Positions 42,579 through 54,989 of a DNA stretch of 64,000 nt are shown here, one piece after another. Positions within the stretch are counted from its first letter, which is position 1. Each line of letters opens with the position of its first letter. Where the stretch lies: assembly GCF_026914185.1 (NCBI RefSeq), contig NC_070559.1:6369501-6433500 (forward strand). Direction: 5' to 3'. The notes below the pieces were generated by a model. That model did no database searches. It worked only from the letters and a program-made list of their open reading frames with translations, and was not told where the DNA came from. This stretch comes from Puccinia triticina. Its lineage: Eukaryota > Basidiomycota > Pucciniomycetes > Pucciniales > Pucciniaceae. A program made the position numbers and the translations under genes.

Positions 42579-42957
42579 TTTTGCTAGCTTGATACTTTGC
42601 CTGTGCGTCTTTCCACCAATTGGGAGCCTTATCAGAGTGTAGGTGCCAGCACGAGTCGGCCGAGTGATTTGAATCTTGCTTAGGATTGTGGTAACCCGTG
42701 GTGCATCTTTTAGACCCGTTTGATCCCGACGATCCCTGTCCTCCCTTTTGATTCAACTTTTGGTTTCTTGTTGACAGTATTGCTGCTTGTGTTGAAGAGG
42801 ATGTTTCCTTGATCTCCGCACGATTTTCATTATTGAATTGTGTTAGGTGATTACAAACAAACTGAACTGTTAGATTTTTATCAGAGTGCATGATCTGTTG
42901 CTTGAAGAGTTCTAGGGTGTCGGGAAGTTTGAAGAGTATGTATGAGGTAGGCGAGTA
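42559..42957 (-). pseudogene. gag: Copia-3 Gag, C-terminal part
   Basis: LFKLPDTLELFKQQIMHSD, FVCNHLTQFNNENRAE and the variant zinc knuckle CTTGYHNPKQDSNHSADSCW. Its N-terminal part lies beyond the CACTA-type element and the hAT. Confidence 0.82.
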
Positions 42958-43590
42958 CACTACCAAGATGGATGAATTTGCGATGTCATATATTGATCAA
43001 TATAGCGTATATTGATCAATTTATATTGATCAATTTTTTTTTTTTATTCCTCTTGATACCTTTGTCTGGTTTCCATGTCTCCTTGATACTATTCTATAAT
43101 CTCTCTCCTTCTGCCTGTGTTAGCTTCAAGCCACAGGAATTTTTTTTTTTTTTTTTTACCTGATAACATTCATAAATTTCTACATACACCATTCAATTCT
43201 TCCTGAAAAAAAGATGTTGCAAGTTTTAGGATTAATCCAGGGTAGCTGAGGGGTCTCAAATGTTTTTTTTTTTTTTTTTTTTTTTTCAACAATTGATGTT
43301 ATCAGAAGTGTCCAAATCTACTTTTTTTCAAAAAAGGAAAAACATTGACGCCTGACCTCTCTCATGATACCATCCTGCACACATTTTTAATTTGGTTGGT
43401 TGAACTTTCTGAAGATATTGCATATCATACTTGAAGTGCTATATGCATAGAAGGCCTTTTTGAAATTAGTTTACCATGGTTTAGCATATTTTTGTCAGGT
43501 TCTTTTTTTTATCTACTTTTGTTATCAACCACAGATTAATGAGGAATATTTCCACATAAAATTTCATCCAACAATTTTTCTGCATGTAAA
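42958..43590. repeat. Left terminal inverted repeat of the CACTA-type element
   Basis: Matches the reverse complement of about 50405-51030. It includes several copies of TATTGATCAAT near the tip, and poly-T and poly-A stretches. Confidence 0.85.
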
Positions 43591-43636
43591 ACCCAGAAAT
43601 ATTTTAAAATATAATTTATTTGGGGTCACTTCCATT

Positions 43637-43839
43637 AGGGGGGTTCACAATAGGATAAAAATAAAACTTTAGAGCTAATTTTAAGGCCTTTATGAACAAC
43701 TTTTTGAAAAATAAAGATGTTGCTCGGATTCTCAGGGGATACCCAGTCCTGTACACCTTGCCAGATTTTTAAAAATTTGTTGATAAAGACCTTAAAATTG
43801 ACTCTAAAATTTTACTTTTATCCTATTGTGAACCCCCCT
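43637..43839. mobile_element. 203-bp MITE in the left arm
   Basis: Terminal inverted repeats AGGGGGGTTCACAATAGGAT, with subterminal similarity extending about 55 bp, flanked by ATT (43634-43636 and 43840-43842). The mirror position in the right arm (near 49410) is an empty site, CCATTATGCAGC on the complementary strand. Confidence 0.88.
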
Positions 43840-43842
43840 ATT

Positions 43843-46605
43843 ATGTAGCAGCAACAATGTGATCAGTTCCCAAATATCACTAATTTGGTAGTTTCTGGCT
43901 ATTTCTGCCACTATATCTCAACACAGCCTGGGAGTTCTTCCATGATATTGGTATCAAAATGATCAATAGCCCCCAAGGATTCATTTTGTACCTTAAATTA
44001 CGACATAACCCCCAAATGTAGCAGCTACAATCTGATCAGTTGCCAAATATCACTAATTTGGTAGTTTCTTGGTGTTTCTGCCACTATATCTCAACACAGC
44101 CTGGGAGTTCTTCCATGATATTGGTATCGAAATGATCAATAGCCCCCAAGGATTCGTTTTGTACCTTAAATGACCACATAACCCCCAAATGTAGCAGCTA
44201 CAATCTGATCAGTTGCCAAATATCACTAATTTGGTAGTTTCTTGGTGTTTCTGCCACTATATCTCAACACAGCCTGGGAGTTCTTCCATGATATTGGTAT
44301 CGAAATGATCAATAGCCCCCAAGGATTCATTTTGTACCTTAAATGACCACTAAACCTCCTAATGTAGCCCCTACGATCTGATCAGTTGCCAAATATCACT
44401 AATTTGGTAGGTTATTGGTGTTTCTGCCACTATATCTCAACACAGACTGGGATTTCTTCCATGATATTGGTATCATAATGATCAATAGCCACCAAGGATT
44501 CATTGTGTACCTTAAATGACCACAAAAAGCCCAAATGTAGCAGCTGCAATCTGATCAGTTGCCAAATCTGACTAATTTTGTAGTTTCTTGTTGTTGCTGC
44601 CACTTTATTTCAACACAGCCTGGGTGTTCTTCAATGATATTGGTATCAAAATGATAAATAGCCCCCAAGGATTCTTTGTGCACGTTAAATGACCACAAAA
44701 CACCCAAATGTAGCCCCTACAACCAGATCAGTTGCCAAATATCACTAATTTGGTAGTTTCTTGGTGTTTCTGCCACTATATCTCAGCGGAGCATGGGAGT
44801 TCTTCCATTATATTGGTACCAAAATGATCAAGTGCCCCTGTGAATTTATTGAGTACCTTGAATGACCACAAAACCCCAAAATGTAGCAGCCACAATGTGA
44901 TCAGTTGCCAAATATCACTAATTTGGTATTTTCTTGGTGTTTCTTCCACTATATCTCAGCGCAGCATGGGAGTTCTTCCATGATATTGTTACCAAAATGA
45001 TCACATGCCCCTAAAGATTCATTGAGTACCTTGAATGACCACAAAACCCCCAAATGTAGCAGCCAAAATGTGATCAGTTGCCAAATATCACTAATTTGGT
45101 AGTTTCTTGGTGTTTCTGCCACTATATCTCAGCTCAGCATGGGAGTTCTTCCATGATATTGGTACCAAAATAAACAAATGCCCTCAAAGATTCATTGTGT
45201 ACCTTGAATGACCACAAACCTCCAAATCTAGCAGCTAAAATGTGATTGGTTGCCAAATATCACTAATTTGGTAGTTTCTGGGTGTTTCTACCACTATATC
45301 TCAGCGCAGCATGGGAGTCCTTCCATGATATTGGTACCAAAATGATCAAATGCCCCTGAAGATTCATTGTGTACCTTGAATGACCACAAAACCCCCAAAT
45401 GTAGCAGCCACACTGTGATCAGTTGCCAAATATCACTAATTTGGTATTTTCTTGGTTTTTCTGCCACTATATCTCAGCGCAGCATGGGAGTTCTTCCATG
45501 ATATTGTTACCAAAATGATCACATGCCCCTAAAGATTCATTGGTGCACCTTGAATGACCACAAAACCCCCAAATGTAGCAGCCAAAATGTGATCAGTTGC
45601 CAAATATGACTAATTTGGTAGTTTGTTGGTGTTTCTGCCACTATATCTCAGCCCAGCATGGCAGTTCTTCCATGATATTGGCACCAAAAGGATCCAATGC
45701 CCCCAAAAATTCATTCTGTACCTTGAATGACCGCAAAACCCCCAAATGTAGCAGCTACAATGTGATCGGTTGCCAAATACCCTGATTTGGTAGTTTCTTG
45801 GTGTTTCTTCCACTATATCTCAGCGCAGCATGGGAGTTCTTCAATGATATTGGGACCATAATGATCAAATGCCCCTGAAGATTCACTCTGTACCTTGAAT
45901 GACCACAAAACCCCCAAATGTAGCAGCCACAATGTGATTAGTTGCCAAATATCACTAATTTGGTAGTTTCTTGGTGTTTCTGACACTATATCTCAGCGCA
46001 GCATGGGAGTTCTGCCATGATATTGGTACCAAAATGATCATATGCCCCTGAAGATTCATTGTGTACCTTGAATGACCACAATACCCCCAAATGTAGCAGC
46101 CACACTGTGATCAGTTGCAAAATATCACTAATTTGGTAGTTTCTAGGTGTTTCTGCCACTATATCTCAGCGCAGCATGGGAGTTGTTCCATGATATTGGT
46201 ACCAAGTGATTGAATGCCCTTAAAGATTGATTGAGTACCTTGAATGACCACAAAACCACCAAATGTAGCAGCCACACTGTGATCAGTTGCCAAATCTCAC
46301 TAATTTGGTAATTTCTTGGTGTCTCTGTCATTATATCTCAGCGCAGCATGCAAGTTCTTCCATGATATTGGTCACAAAATGATCAAATCCCCTTCAAGAT
46401 CCATTGTGTACCTTGAGTGTCCACAAAACCCCCCCATGTAGCAGCCACAATGTGATCAGTTTCCAAATTATATCTCAGGCCAGCGTGGGAGCTCTTCCAT
46501 GATATTGGTACCAAAATGATCAAACTCCCTCAAAGATTGATTGAGTACCTCAAATGACCACAAAACCCCCAAATGTAGCAGCCACAATGTGATCAGTTGC
46601 CAAAC
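43843..46605. repeat. Left array of about 174-bp tandem units
   Basis: About 16 units marked by GATCAGTTGCCAAATATCAC and CACTATATCTCAGC. Outer units carry ACACAGCCTGGGAG and GATCAATAGCCCCC; inner ones carry GCGCAGCATGGGAG and AAATGCCCCT. Confidence 0.9.
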
Positions 46606-49425
46606 TTGTGATATTTAGCAACCATTCACATTGTAGATGCTACTTTTGGGGTTTTCGTGGTCATTGAAGGTACACAATTTATCTTTGAGGGCATTCAATC
46701 ATTTTGGTACCAATATCATTGAAGAACTCCCACGCTGCGCTAAGATATAGTGGCAGAAACACCAATAAACAACCAAATTAGTAATATTTGGCAACTGATC
46801 ACATTGTGGCTGCTACATTTGAGGGTTTTGTGGTCATCCAAGGTACTCAATGAATATTTAAGGGCATGTTATCATTTTGGTACCAATATCATGGAAGACC
46901 TCCCATGCTGCGCTGAGATATAGTGGGAGAAACACCAAGAAACTACCAAATTAGTGATATTTCGCAACTGATCACATTGTGGCTGCTACATTTGTTGGTT
47001 TCGTGGTCATTCAAGGTACACAATGAATCTTTGAGGGCATGCAATCATCTTGGTACCAATATCATGGAAAAAATCCCATGCTGCGCTGAGATATAGTGGA
47101 AGAAACACCAATAAACTACCAAATTAGTGATATTTCGCAACTGATCACATTGTGGCTGCTACATTTGGGGGTTTTGTGGTCATACAAGGTACAGAGTGAA
47201 TCTTCAGGGGCATTTGATAATTATGGTCCCAATATCATCGAAGAACTCCCACGCTGCGCTGAGATATAGTGGTAGAAACACCAAGAAACTACCAAATTAG
47301 TGATATTTGGCCAATCACATTTTAGCTGCTAGATTTGTAGGTTTCTGGTCATTCAAGGTACACATTGAATCTTTGAGGGCATTTGATCATTTTTCTACCA
47401 ATATCATGGAAGAACTCCCATGCTGCGCTGAGATGTAGTGGCAGAAACACCAATAAACTACCAAATTAGTGATATTTGGCAACTGATCACAGTGTGGCTG
47501 CTACACTTGGGGGTTTTGTGGTCATCCAAGGTACCCAATGAATCTTTGAGGTCATGTGAACATTTTGGTACCAATATCATGGAAGAACTCCCATGCTGTG
47601 CTGAGATATAGTGGCAGAAACACCAAGAAACTACCAAATTAGTGATATTTCGCAGCTGATCACATTGTGGCTGCGACATTTGGGGGTTTTGTGGTCATCC
47701 AAGGTACTCAATGAATCTTTGAGCGCATTTGATCATTTTGGTATCAATATCATGGAAGAACTCACATGCTGCGCTGAGATATAGTGGCAGAAACACCAAG
47801 AAACTACCAAATTAGTCATATTTGGCAACTGATCACACCGTAGCTGCTACATTTAGGGGTATTGGGGTTATCCAAGTTGCTCAATGAATCTTCAGGGGCA
47901 TTCAATCATTTTGGTATCATTATCACGGGAGAACTCCCATGCTGCGCTGAGATATAGTGGCAGAAGCACCAAGAAACTACCAAATTAGTGATATTTGGCA
48001 ACTGATCACATTGTGGACGCTACATTTGGGGGTTTTGTCGTCATTCAAGGTACACAATGAATCTTTAAGGGCATGTGATCATTTTGGTACCAATATCATG
48101 GAATAACTCCCATGTCGCGCTGAGATATAGTGGCAGAAACACCAAGAAACTACCAAATTCGTGATATTTGGCAACTGATCACATTGTGGCTGCTACATTT
48201 GGGGGTTCTGGGGGCCATCCAAGGTATACAATGAATACTTGGGGGCTAGTGATCATTTTGATACCAATATCATGGAAGGACTCCCAGGCTGTGTTGAGAT
48301 ATAGTAGCAGCAACAGCAAGAAACCACCAAATTAGTGATATTTGGCAACTGATCAGGTCGTAGGGGCTACATTTGGGGGTTTTGTGGTCATTTAAGGTAC
48401 AAAATGTATCCTTGGGGGTTATTGATCATCTCGATACCAATGTAACCAAAGAAATCCCAGGCTGCTTTGAGATATAGGGGCAGAAACACCAAGAAACTAA
48501 CAAATTAGTGAGATTTGGCAACTGATCAGATTGTAGCTGCTACATTTGGGGATTTTGTGGTCATTCAAGTTACACAATGAATCCTTGGGGGCTATTGATC
48601 ATTTTGACACCAATATCATGGAAGAAATCCCAGGCTGTGTTGAGATATAGTGGCAGAAACACCAAGAAACTACCAAATTAGTGATATTTCGCAACTGATC
48701 ACATTGTGGCTGCTACATTTGGGGGTTTTGTGGTCATTCAAGGTACACAATGAATCCCCAGGGCCATGTGATGATTATGGTTCCAATATCATGGAGGACC
48801 TCCCACGCTGCGCTGAGATATAGTGGCAGAAACACCAAGAAACTACCAAATCAGTGATATTTGGCAACTGATCAGATTGTAGGGGCTACATTAGGGAGCT
48901 TCGTAAGGTACACAATGAATCCTTGGTGGCTATTGATCATTATGATACCAATATCATGGAAGAACTCCCAGGCTGTGTCGAGATATAGTGGCAGAAACAC
49001 CAAGAAACTACCAAATCAGTGATATTTGGCAACTGATCAGATCGTAGGGGCTACATTAGGGAGCTTTGTGGTCATTTAAGGTACACAATAAATCCTTGGG
49101 GACTATTGATCATTTTGAAACCAATATCATGGAAGAACTCCCAGGCTGTGTTGAGATATAGTGGCAGAAACACCAAGAAACTACCAAATTAGTGATATTT
49201 GGCCACTGATCAGATTGTAGCAGCTACATTTGGGGATTTTGTGGTCATTCAAGGTACACAATTAATTTATGGGGGCTTTTAAACATTTTGGTACCAATTT
49301 CATGGAAAAATTCCCAGGCTGTGTTGAGATTTAGTTGCAGAAATACCAAGAAACTAATGAAGTAGTGAGATTTGGCAACTGATCAGATTGTAGCTGCTGC
49401 ATAATGGATGTGACCCCAAATACAT
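46606..49425. repeat. Right array, inverted copy of the left array
   Basis: Same units in reverse orientation. The outer and inner variants are mirrored (CAGGCTGTGTTGAG near the right end), so the array grew before or during formation of the palindrome. Confidence 0.9.
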
Positions 49426-49443
49426 TATTTCTGGACTTTATAT

Positions 49444-50399
49444 TGTGAGCCTGAGTCTCTATAGTGACAGAAGGACACAAGAAATGGGGGGGCAATAGTT
49501 GGATTTCTTTGGATAAAGAAAATACAACCATGAGAGAAAGAGAGAAAGAGAGAGAGAAACAGAGCAGGATCAGGATAAAGAGAAGTACTAGGTTATTCTA
49601 GTGGGAATGCACGTCCAATGGCAATGCTACTCTTCAGAAGAGTGCTGCTAATCTGTGCTAGAAAGAGCTACAGCTTCCTCTCAGGAGGGTATCTGGATTA
49701 GATAAGTTTAATCCAGCCACAATTGTTTAGCTTCCTTCTGGATAGTCAAGGTTCTTAAAGGGAAACCTGAGGGACAGCCCTGTAACCTAGATTTGAGGCA
49801 AAGGCCAACTGATAAGAAGGGACAGCCCTGTGATCAAGATTGAGGCAAAGGCCAGTAGATTTGGAGGCACAGCCCTGTGATCAAGAAGAAGATAAAAACC
49901 AACAGAAAAGAGCAGATCAAGCAAGACACAGAGAGATTAACAAGGTTCAGTGAAAGAGGTTACTTACTGTCAATATCCTAGGCGCCTGTGACGGTAGGTA
50001 TACTGGGAGTGTTGTAAACTCTTTGGTGGTGATCCTGGGGTTATCTGGGTGGTGGTTCTGGTGTGCTGAAGTCTGTGGATCCTCCAGCTGCATGGGGGAT
50101 CCTGACTTCGAAAATTTTCAAAGTTGGATGACATAATCACACATGTACATGTGGTTGGGAGCGCTCAGGCGCGACTACACGGCGCTGCTGCGCATGTGTG
50201 TCACAAACCACAAACTCTATGAAGGAGTAGAGATATTGTAAAGTGATCAGTGAACACTAGGGTCAAAATTGCATGAGAAATCAGAATCTGAAGTCAAACC
50301 AACCTTATGTCTTAAGGTTAAAAAGATATGAGCACATTTAGTTATAAAATGGAGATAAAAGGCAGTTTTAGGTCAACTGTGTTGACTCTAAGGCTGACA
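49444..50399 (-). mobile_element. Solo LTR 'D' in the right arm
   Basis: 956 bp, TGTGAGCCTGAG...AAGGCTGACA, with the 5-bp duplication TATAT (49439-49443 and 50400-50404). In the minus direction it starts TGTCAGCCTTAGAG, as does solo LTR C on the plus strand, so the families may be related. Confidence 0.85.
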
Positions 50400-50404
50400 T
50401 ATAT

Positions 50405-51030
50405 GCAGAAAAATTGTCCAATGAAATTTTATGTGGAAATATTCCTCATTAATCTGTGGTTGATAACAAAAGTAGATAAAAAAAAGAACCTGACAAAAAT
50501 ATGCTAAACCATGGTAAACTAATTTCAAAAAGGCCTCCCATGCATGTAGCACTTCAAGTATGATATGCAATATCTTGAGCAAGTTCAACCAACCAAATTC
50601 AAAATTTTTGCAGGATGGTATCATGAGAGAGGTCAGGGGTCAATGTTTTTCCTTTTTTGAAAAAAAAGTCGATTTGCAGACTTCTGATAACAGATCAATT
50701 GTTGAAGTAAAAAAAAAAAAAGAAAAAAAATTCAGGCCCCTCAGCCACCCTGGATTAATCCTAAAACTTGCAATGTCTTGTTTTCAGGAAGAATTCAATG
50801 CTGTATGTAGAAATTTATGAATGTTATCAGGCAAAAAAAAAAAAAAATCCTGTGGCTTGAAGGTAACACAAGGGGAAGGAGAGAGATTATAGAATAGTAC
50901 TTAGGAGTCATGGAAAACAGACAAAGGTATCAAGAAGAATAATTAAAAAAAAAAATGATCAATATAAATTGATCAATATACGCTATATTGATCAATATAC
51001 AACATCGCAAATTCATCCATCTTGGTAGTG
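50405..51030. repeat. Right terminal inverted repeat of the CACTA-type element
   Basis: Reverse complement of 42958-43590 with small differences in the homopolymer runs. Confidence 0.85.
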
Positions 51031-51033
51031 GTA

Positions 51034-51132
51034 TGTCTTGAGGGAGATTGATTCCCGCGTCGACGATTTTCTTGATTGCAACTTTGATATCCGTCACAAA
51101 GGCTTCCAGAGCGTCTTCCTTAAATCTGACAT
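51034..51132 (-). pseudogene. gag: Copia-3 Gag, middle part
   Basis: KEDALEAFVTDIKVAIKKIV and DAGINLPQDI, between the CACTA-type and hAT insertions. Confidence 0.8.
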
Positions 51133-51140
51133 ATAGGAAT

Positions 51141-54052
51141 TAGGGATGTTAATCGGGCTGGGCGGCCAATGGGCCGCCCGAACCCGGCCGGGCTTGGCCC
51201 GGGCTTGGGCTGGCATTTTGGGGATTTTTCCAAAGTTGGCCCGGCCCAACAGACCCGCGCCATTAGTCGGGCCGGGGCGGGTAGCCGGCGCCCATCGGGC
51301 CCCCCCATTGAGTCGCGGGACCCAATGAGATTACCTAATCAGCATTGATTGAGTCGCGGGACCTAATGACGGCCGCTGGCGCGCGCCATGCGCAACAAAA
51401 TCTTGATCCCCACGCGTGTACCAGTTTGTCCACCACACCGGGGGAACCCCCGAGCAGATATGTGATCAGGAGTCGGCGAGTTCCAAGGTTTTTGGCCTGT
51501 AATTACTGTACATACGACCGGACCTTCTTGGCAGCCACCCTCCGGAGTCCGATGACATGACAGGGTCTACCGGCGAGGAAATCAACATACAGGTGACAGC
51601 CGGACCAAATTTGCGAGCCAACAAATCCGAAGATAACGATATCCCCCAAAGTCAGACTCTGGTACCGGCGGAAAGCCAAAGCAAATCACAAGACGGCCAA
51701 TCAAAGAAGCAAAAACTCACCAGTGAGGTTTGGTAGCACTTCTCCAAGATTATAGGTAAGTTATTGTTAATTTTTTTGTAATTTCCTGAATCTCCCATCA
51801 CTTCCATTCAACTTGAACTCACTCCCTCTTCTTTGCCATCTGAATTTTTAAATTCCGATGGCAAAGAAAAGGCCAAGTGCAACTACTGCGATTTGAAGCT
51901 CACAGGCGCCTCAACCGCTGGAACCAACCATCTCCATCGACACTCGAGGAAATGTATATCTGACAAAGGTGGTCTTGTTGTAGCCAAACAAGGTCGGTTG
52001 AACTTTGGCGTCCGGAATGGCGCCCCCAGCCGCTCTGTCTGGATTTATAATCAAGAACAATCTTGTATGCGTATGGCTGAAATGGTCATACTCCATGAAT
52101 ATCCCTTTGCCATGGCTGAGCACAAAGGATTTATTGACTTTATGAAAGAAAATCAGCCGCAATTCAAGATTCCAGGACGTCTTACCTTGCAAAACAATTG
52201 CGTGAAGTTGTTCAACGACCAAAAGGCAACCCTTATCAAGAAGCTTGGAACGGATGCCCAGCATATTGCACTGACCACTGACTTATGGACATCGTCCAAT
52301 CTCTCTGGCTACATGGTGGTGACAGCACACTATATCAGCCCAAGCTGGGACCTGGAGAAGTTAATCATTAGTTTCCGCCCGCTTCCACCTCCGCACTCAG
52401 GCCCAGCTATTTCCAACCGACTCAGCCATGTTCTTTGTGACTGGAAACTTGTCAAAAAGCTTGCATTTGTCACGGTTGACAATGCAACCTCCAACACTGC
52501 GGCCATGGCTAAACTCCAACAATATGTGGACAAGCGCAGTTTGACTCCTGGTGCTGCAACCTCTCAGTTTTTTCACTTCCGCTGCCTTGCTCATGTAATC
52601 AACTTAGTTGTCAAGGATGGGATCAAATTCTCCGGTACCGCCGTCGATCGACTACGAAGTAGTGTTCATTACATCCATGGATCTCCAAGCCGCATGAATT
52701 CCTTCGAAAAGGCCCTCACTGCAGTCGGTATTGACCTCAAGAAGAAACGTCCCTGCAAGGATGTCCCAACTCGTTGGAACTCGACTTACCTGATGATCGA
52801 GGCATCCTTTCCCTGCAAGTTAGCCTTTGAGGAACTAGCCATTCTGGACGACAATTTTGAATACTGCCCGACTGAGCTTCAATGGGATGAGCTAGCTTCC
52901 ATGGAAGGGTTCCTAGAACCATTTAACAAAGGTTTGTTATTTTCTTTTCTTTGCTTATTGGTTTTAGACTGACTTGGTTTCTTTTTTGGCCACTGTTTTG
53001 TTGAGTGGCACACAGTACCCAACCATAAATTATGCCTACCGGGCAGTGACAGTGATCAAGAGGCAACTCAAGGAAATAGCGGCCAAACCAAGCAATCTAA
53101 CAAACCTCAACGAAATGATCAATCCCATGAAGGCTAAGTTTGGAAAATACTGGGAGCCAGCAAAGGAACTCCTTGCAGTTGGACTCATCCTTGACCCCCG
53201 TTATAAGATGCGATATCTCCGGTTCAACCTTGAGCAACACGCAGCTGCAGATGAAGATGTCGGCGAATTTGTTGGAAAAGTAAAGTCGGCCGTCTTTGGA
53301 CTTTGGAACCTGTACGTTCCAGCGCCATCATCTGTCACGGGCCCGACCAACAGTGAAGTCCGACCTTCCTCAAAAAAGAAGGCCATCAACGAGGATTTGA
53401 GTGCCTTCCATCAATATATGGCCGGCACCATCGACGCATCACCTAATGCACCGGCCGCTGAGTTGGATCTCTACCTCAAGGAACGGAACCTCATCCTCTC
53501 CAACAATGATGATTTGGAGTTTGATCTGCTTGGCTGGTGGAAATTGAACGCTGCTCAATTCCCATCACTCTCGGAGATTGCCAGGACAGTACTCATGATC
53601 CCAAAAACATCAGTAGCATCCGAGTCGGCTTTCTCCACTGCGGGACGTGTTCTGGACGACTATCGAATGCGCCTCAATGAAGAATCAGTTGAGGCATTGA
53701 TATGCACTCAAGACTGGATCAAGGCGGCCAAGCGGGTAGCCATGTAGGGAAATTTGTTTTTTTGCCTCCTTTTTCATTATTTATTTATTTTTGTATTGTT
53801 ATTGTGTTGTCCTCCCCTTGTAATAAGGTAGGAACACATTAAAACGTAGTAAAATGCAAAACAAATGTTTGTTATAAAAAAAATGGACTACTTTTTTTTT
53901 TGGCTGGGGCCCGCCGGCAGCCCGAGTCATAAACGGGTTTGAGTTGGGTTGGCATTTGGAAGGAACTGGCCCGGCCCGACCCGTCCACTAACTTCCCGGG
54001 CTTAGCCGGGCCAGCCCATGGGCGGCCCGAGCCCGCCCAATTATCATCCCTA
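51141..54052 (+). mobile_element. hAT DNA transposon, nearly complete
   Basis: Ends TAGGGATGTTAAT and ATTATCATCCCTA (imperfect inverted repeats rich in GGGC/GCCC), with a perfect 8-bp duplication ATAGGAAT (51133-51140 and 54053-54060). It carries a hAT transposase gene. Confidence 0.93.
51557..53747 (+). pseudogene. hAT transposase, with a premature stop and weak splice acceptors
   Basis: Exon 1 51557-51755 (donor GTAAGT), exon 2 from about 51858 to 52931 (donor GTTTGT), exon 3 from about 52995 to 53747. A BED zinc finger (KCNYC ... HLHRH, Cys2/His2) is followed by the RNase H-like catalytic region with LTTDLWTSSNLSGYMVVTAHYI, FVTVDNATSN and the FRCLAHVINLVVKDG block, then the C-terminal hAT dimerisation domain (PKTSVASESAFSTAGRVLDDYR). 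TAG at 51734-51736 cuts the BED region (EVW-stop-HFSK). The two intron acceptors that give family-like joins read CG and GG instead of AG. The catalytic part is otherwise long and open, so decay looks recent. Confidence 0.88.
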
Positions 54053-54060
54053 ATAGGAAT

Positions 54061-54353
54061 TATTCATTGAACACTTGAGCGTGATTGGCGGATTCGTCAG
54101 ACGCAAACCGTTCCTTGATAGCTTTCCAGAGGTCCTTTGCGGAGCCTCTGTTGTCTGCCGTGACGATATTATTATGCGTCACGCTGTCCATCTTCGATAT
54201 GAAGAGTAGTTTGAGTTTGGCGTTGACGTCCTCTGGTAGAGGTATGACGTTTGGAGGTTGAGAGTCTACACGGCAGTTGCGGGGCGCCGTCGAAAATGCC
54301 AGAAGTTTGGTGGTCAATTTGACAGACCTCGCCCTGCGGCCGTTGACCGCCAA
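54061..54353 (-). pseudogene. gag: Copia-3 Gag, N-terminal part
   Basis: Minus-strand RRARSVKLTTKLLAFSTAPR, then NVIPLPEDVNAKLKLLF and DLWKAIKERFASDESANHAQ, typical of UBN2-type copia Gag. A TAA follows FNE, near the hAT site. Confidence 0.78.
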
Positions 54354-54960
54354 AAAACAGGTCTCCGGTCAGCCGTCAAACACGCTGTCAAAGTGCCAAC
54401 CCCCCCGCCCACTAAAATTCAGTCAAACATTGGTCAAACCTATTGCCGAATTGACCACTCGGTCAAATTGCCGAGCAAACCCAAGCCCCACAAGATCAGC
54501 GGACTGGCACGTTTGACAGCCCTGACGGGCAAACCACTGGCAAATTGCCAACTCTTCACCTCACCACAAAGCAAAAAACGGCTCGTGCGAGCACACCAGC
54601 TCGCCACACCACCCACAATAACCAATTGATCTCGGCTCAGTGTCTTCAGGGCAACTCACAGGGTATCCTAACCGAAGGCAGGCAATCAGATTCAGGCCAC
54701 CAGGGCTTTTTTTTGTTTTTATTGCATTTTTAATCTTTTTTTAGGCTTCAGTATTTTGTGTTTTTTTTTCTGCTGTGAGGTGTTTTTTTTTTTAAGTTTT
54801 TTTTTGCATTTTTTGTTTTTTGAGTACAACCAACTGTATAAAGTGTAACGGAAACTGTAGATAATGTAATGGATGGAGGGAATAACAGATAGAGGGGAAG
54901 AAGATAAGGGGATGTGCCCTAGTCACTTAAGGTGGCCTCTCTTGCAACCAGTTCATCCAC
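54354..54960. other. No gene seen; poly-T tracts
   Basis: The copia-3 5' LTR is expected here but no copy was recognised. T-runs lie near 54708-54820. Confidence 0.4.
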
Positions 54961-54989
54961 CTGTGCGTGCGTTGGATTTGGCCCAAGCA

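Larger units (their letters stand above)
42958..51030. mobile_element. 8.07-kb palindromic CACTA-type element, no transposase
   Basis: The ends read CACTACCAAGATGG (42958) and its complement ending CCATCTTGGTAGTG (51030), with a 3-bp duplication GTA (42955-42957 and 51031-51033). CACTA ends with a 3-bp duplication define the CACTA/EnSpm group. Terminal inverted repeats of about 630 bp lead into two oppositely oriented arrays of an approximately 174-bp unit meeting near 46605, so most of the element could fold into a giant hairpin. No transposase frame is seen. Removing it restores copia-3 gag. It contains a MITE in the left arm and a solo LTR in the right arm. Confidence 0.9.
36970..54353 (-). 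mobile_element. Copia-3: degenerate Ty1/copia broken by several insertions
   Basis: Minus-strand order right to left: Gag (54353-54061, 51140-51034, 42957-42559), protease and integrase (42578-41633), integrase end and RT (41396-40018), RT end and RNase H (37898-36987). Interrupting it are a hAT (51141-54052), a palindromic CACTA-type element (42958-51030), a 232-bp tRNA-like insertion (41397-41628) and a truncated LTR-A (37900-40017). Joining flanks minus one target duplication restores reading at the CACTA junction (AGINLPQDILAYL, apart from one base), the tRNA-like insertion (PEHNGVSQERANRT) and the hAT (FLYVRFKEDALEAF). Confidence 0.85.

Noticed and set aside
45597..49531. Short frames of 60-75 codons in the CACTA-type arrays
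   Set aside because: They occur at the repeat period on both strands and share no protein family.
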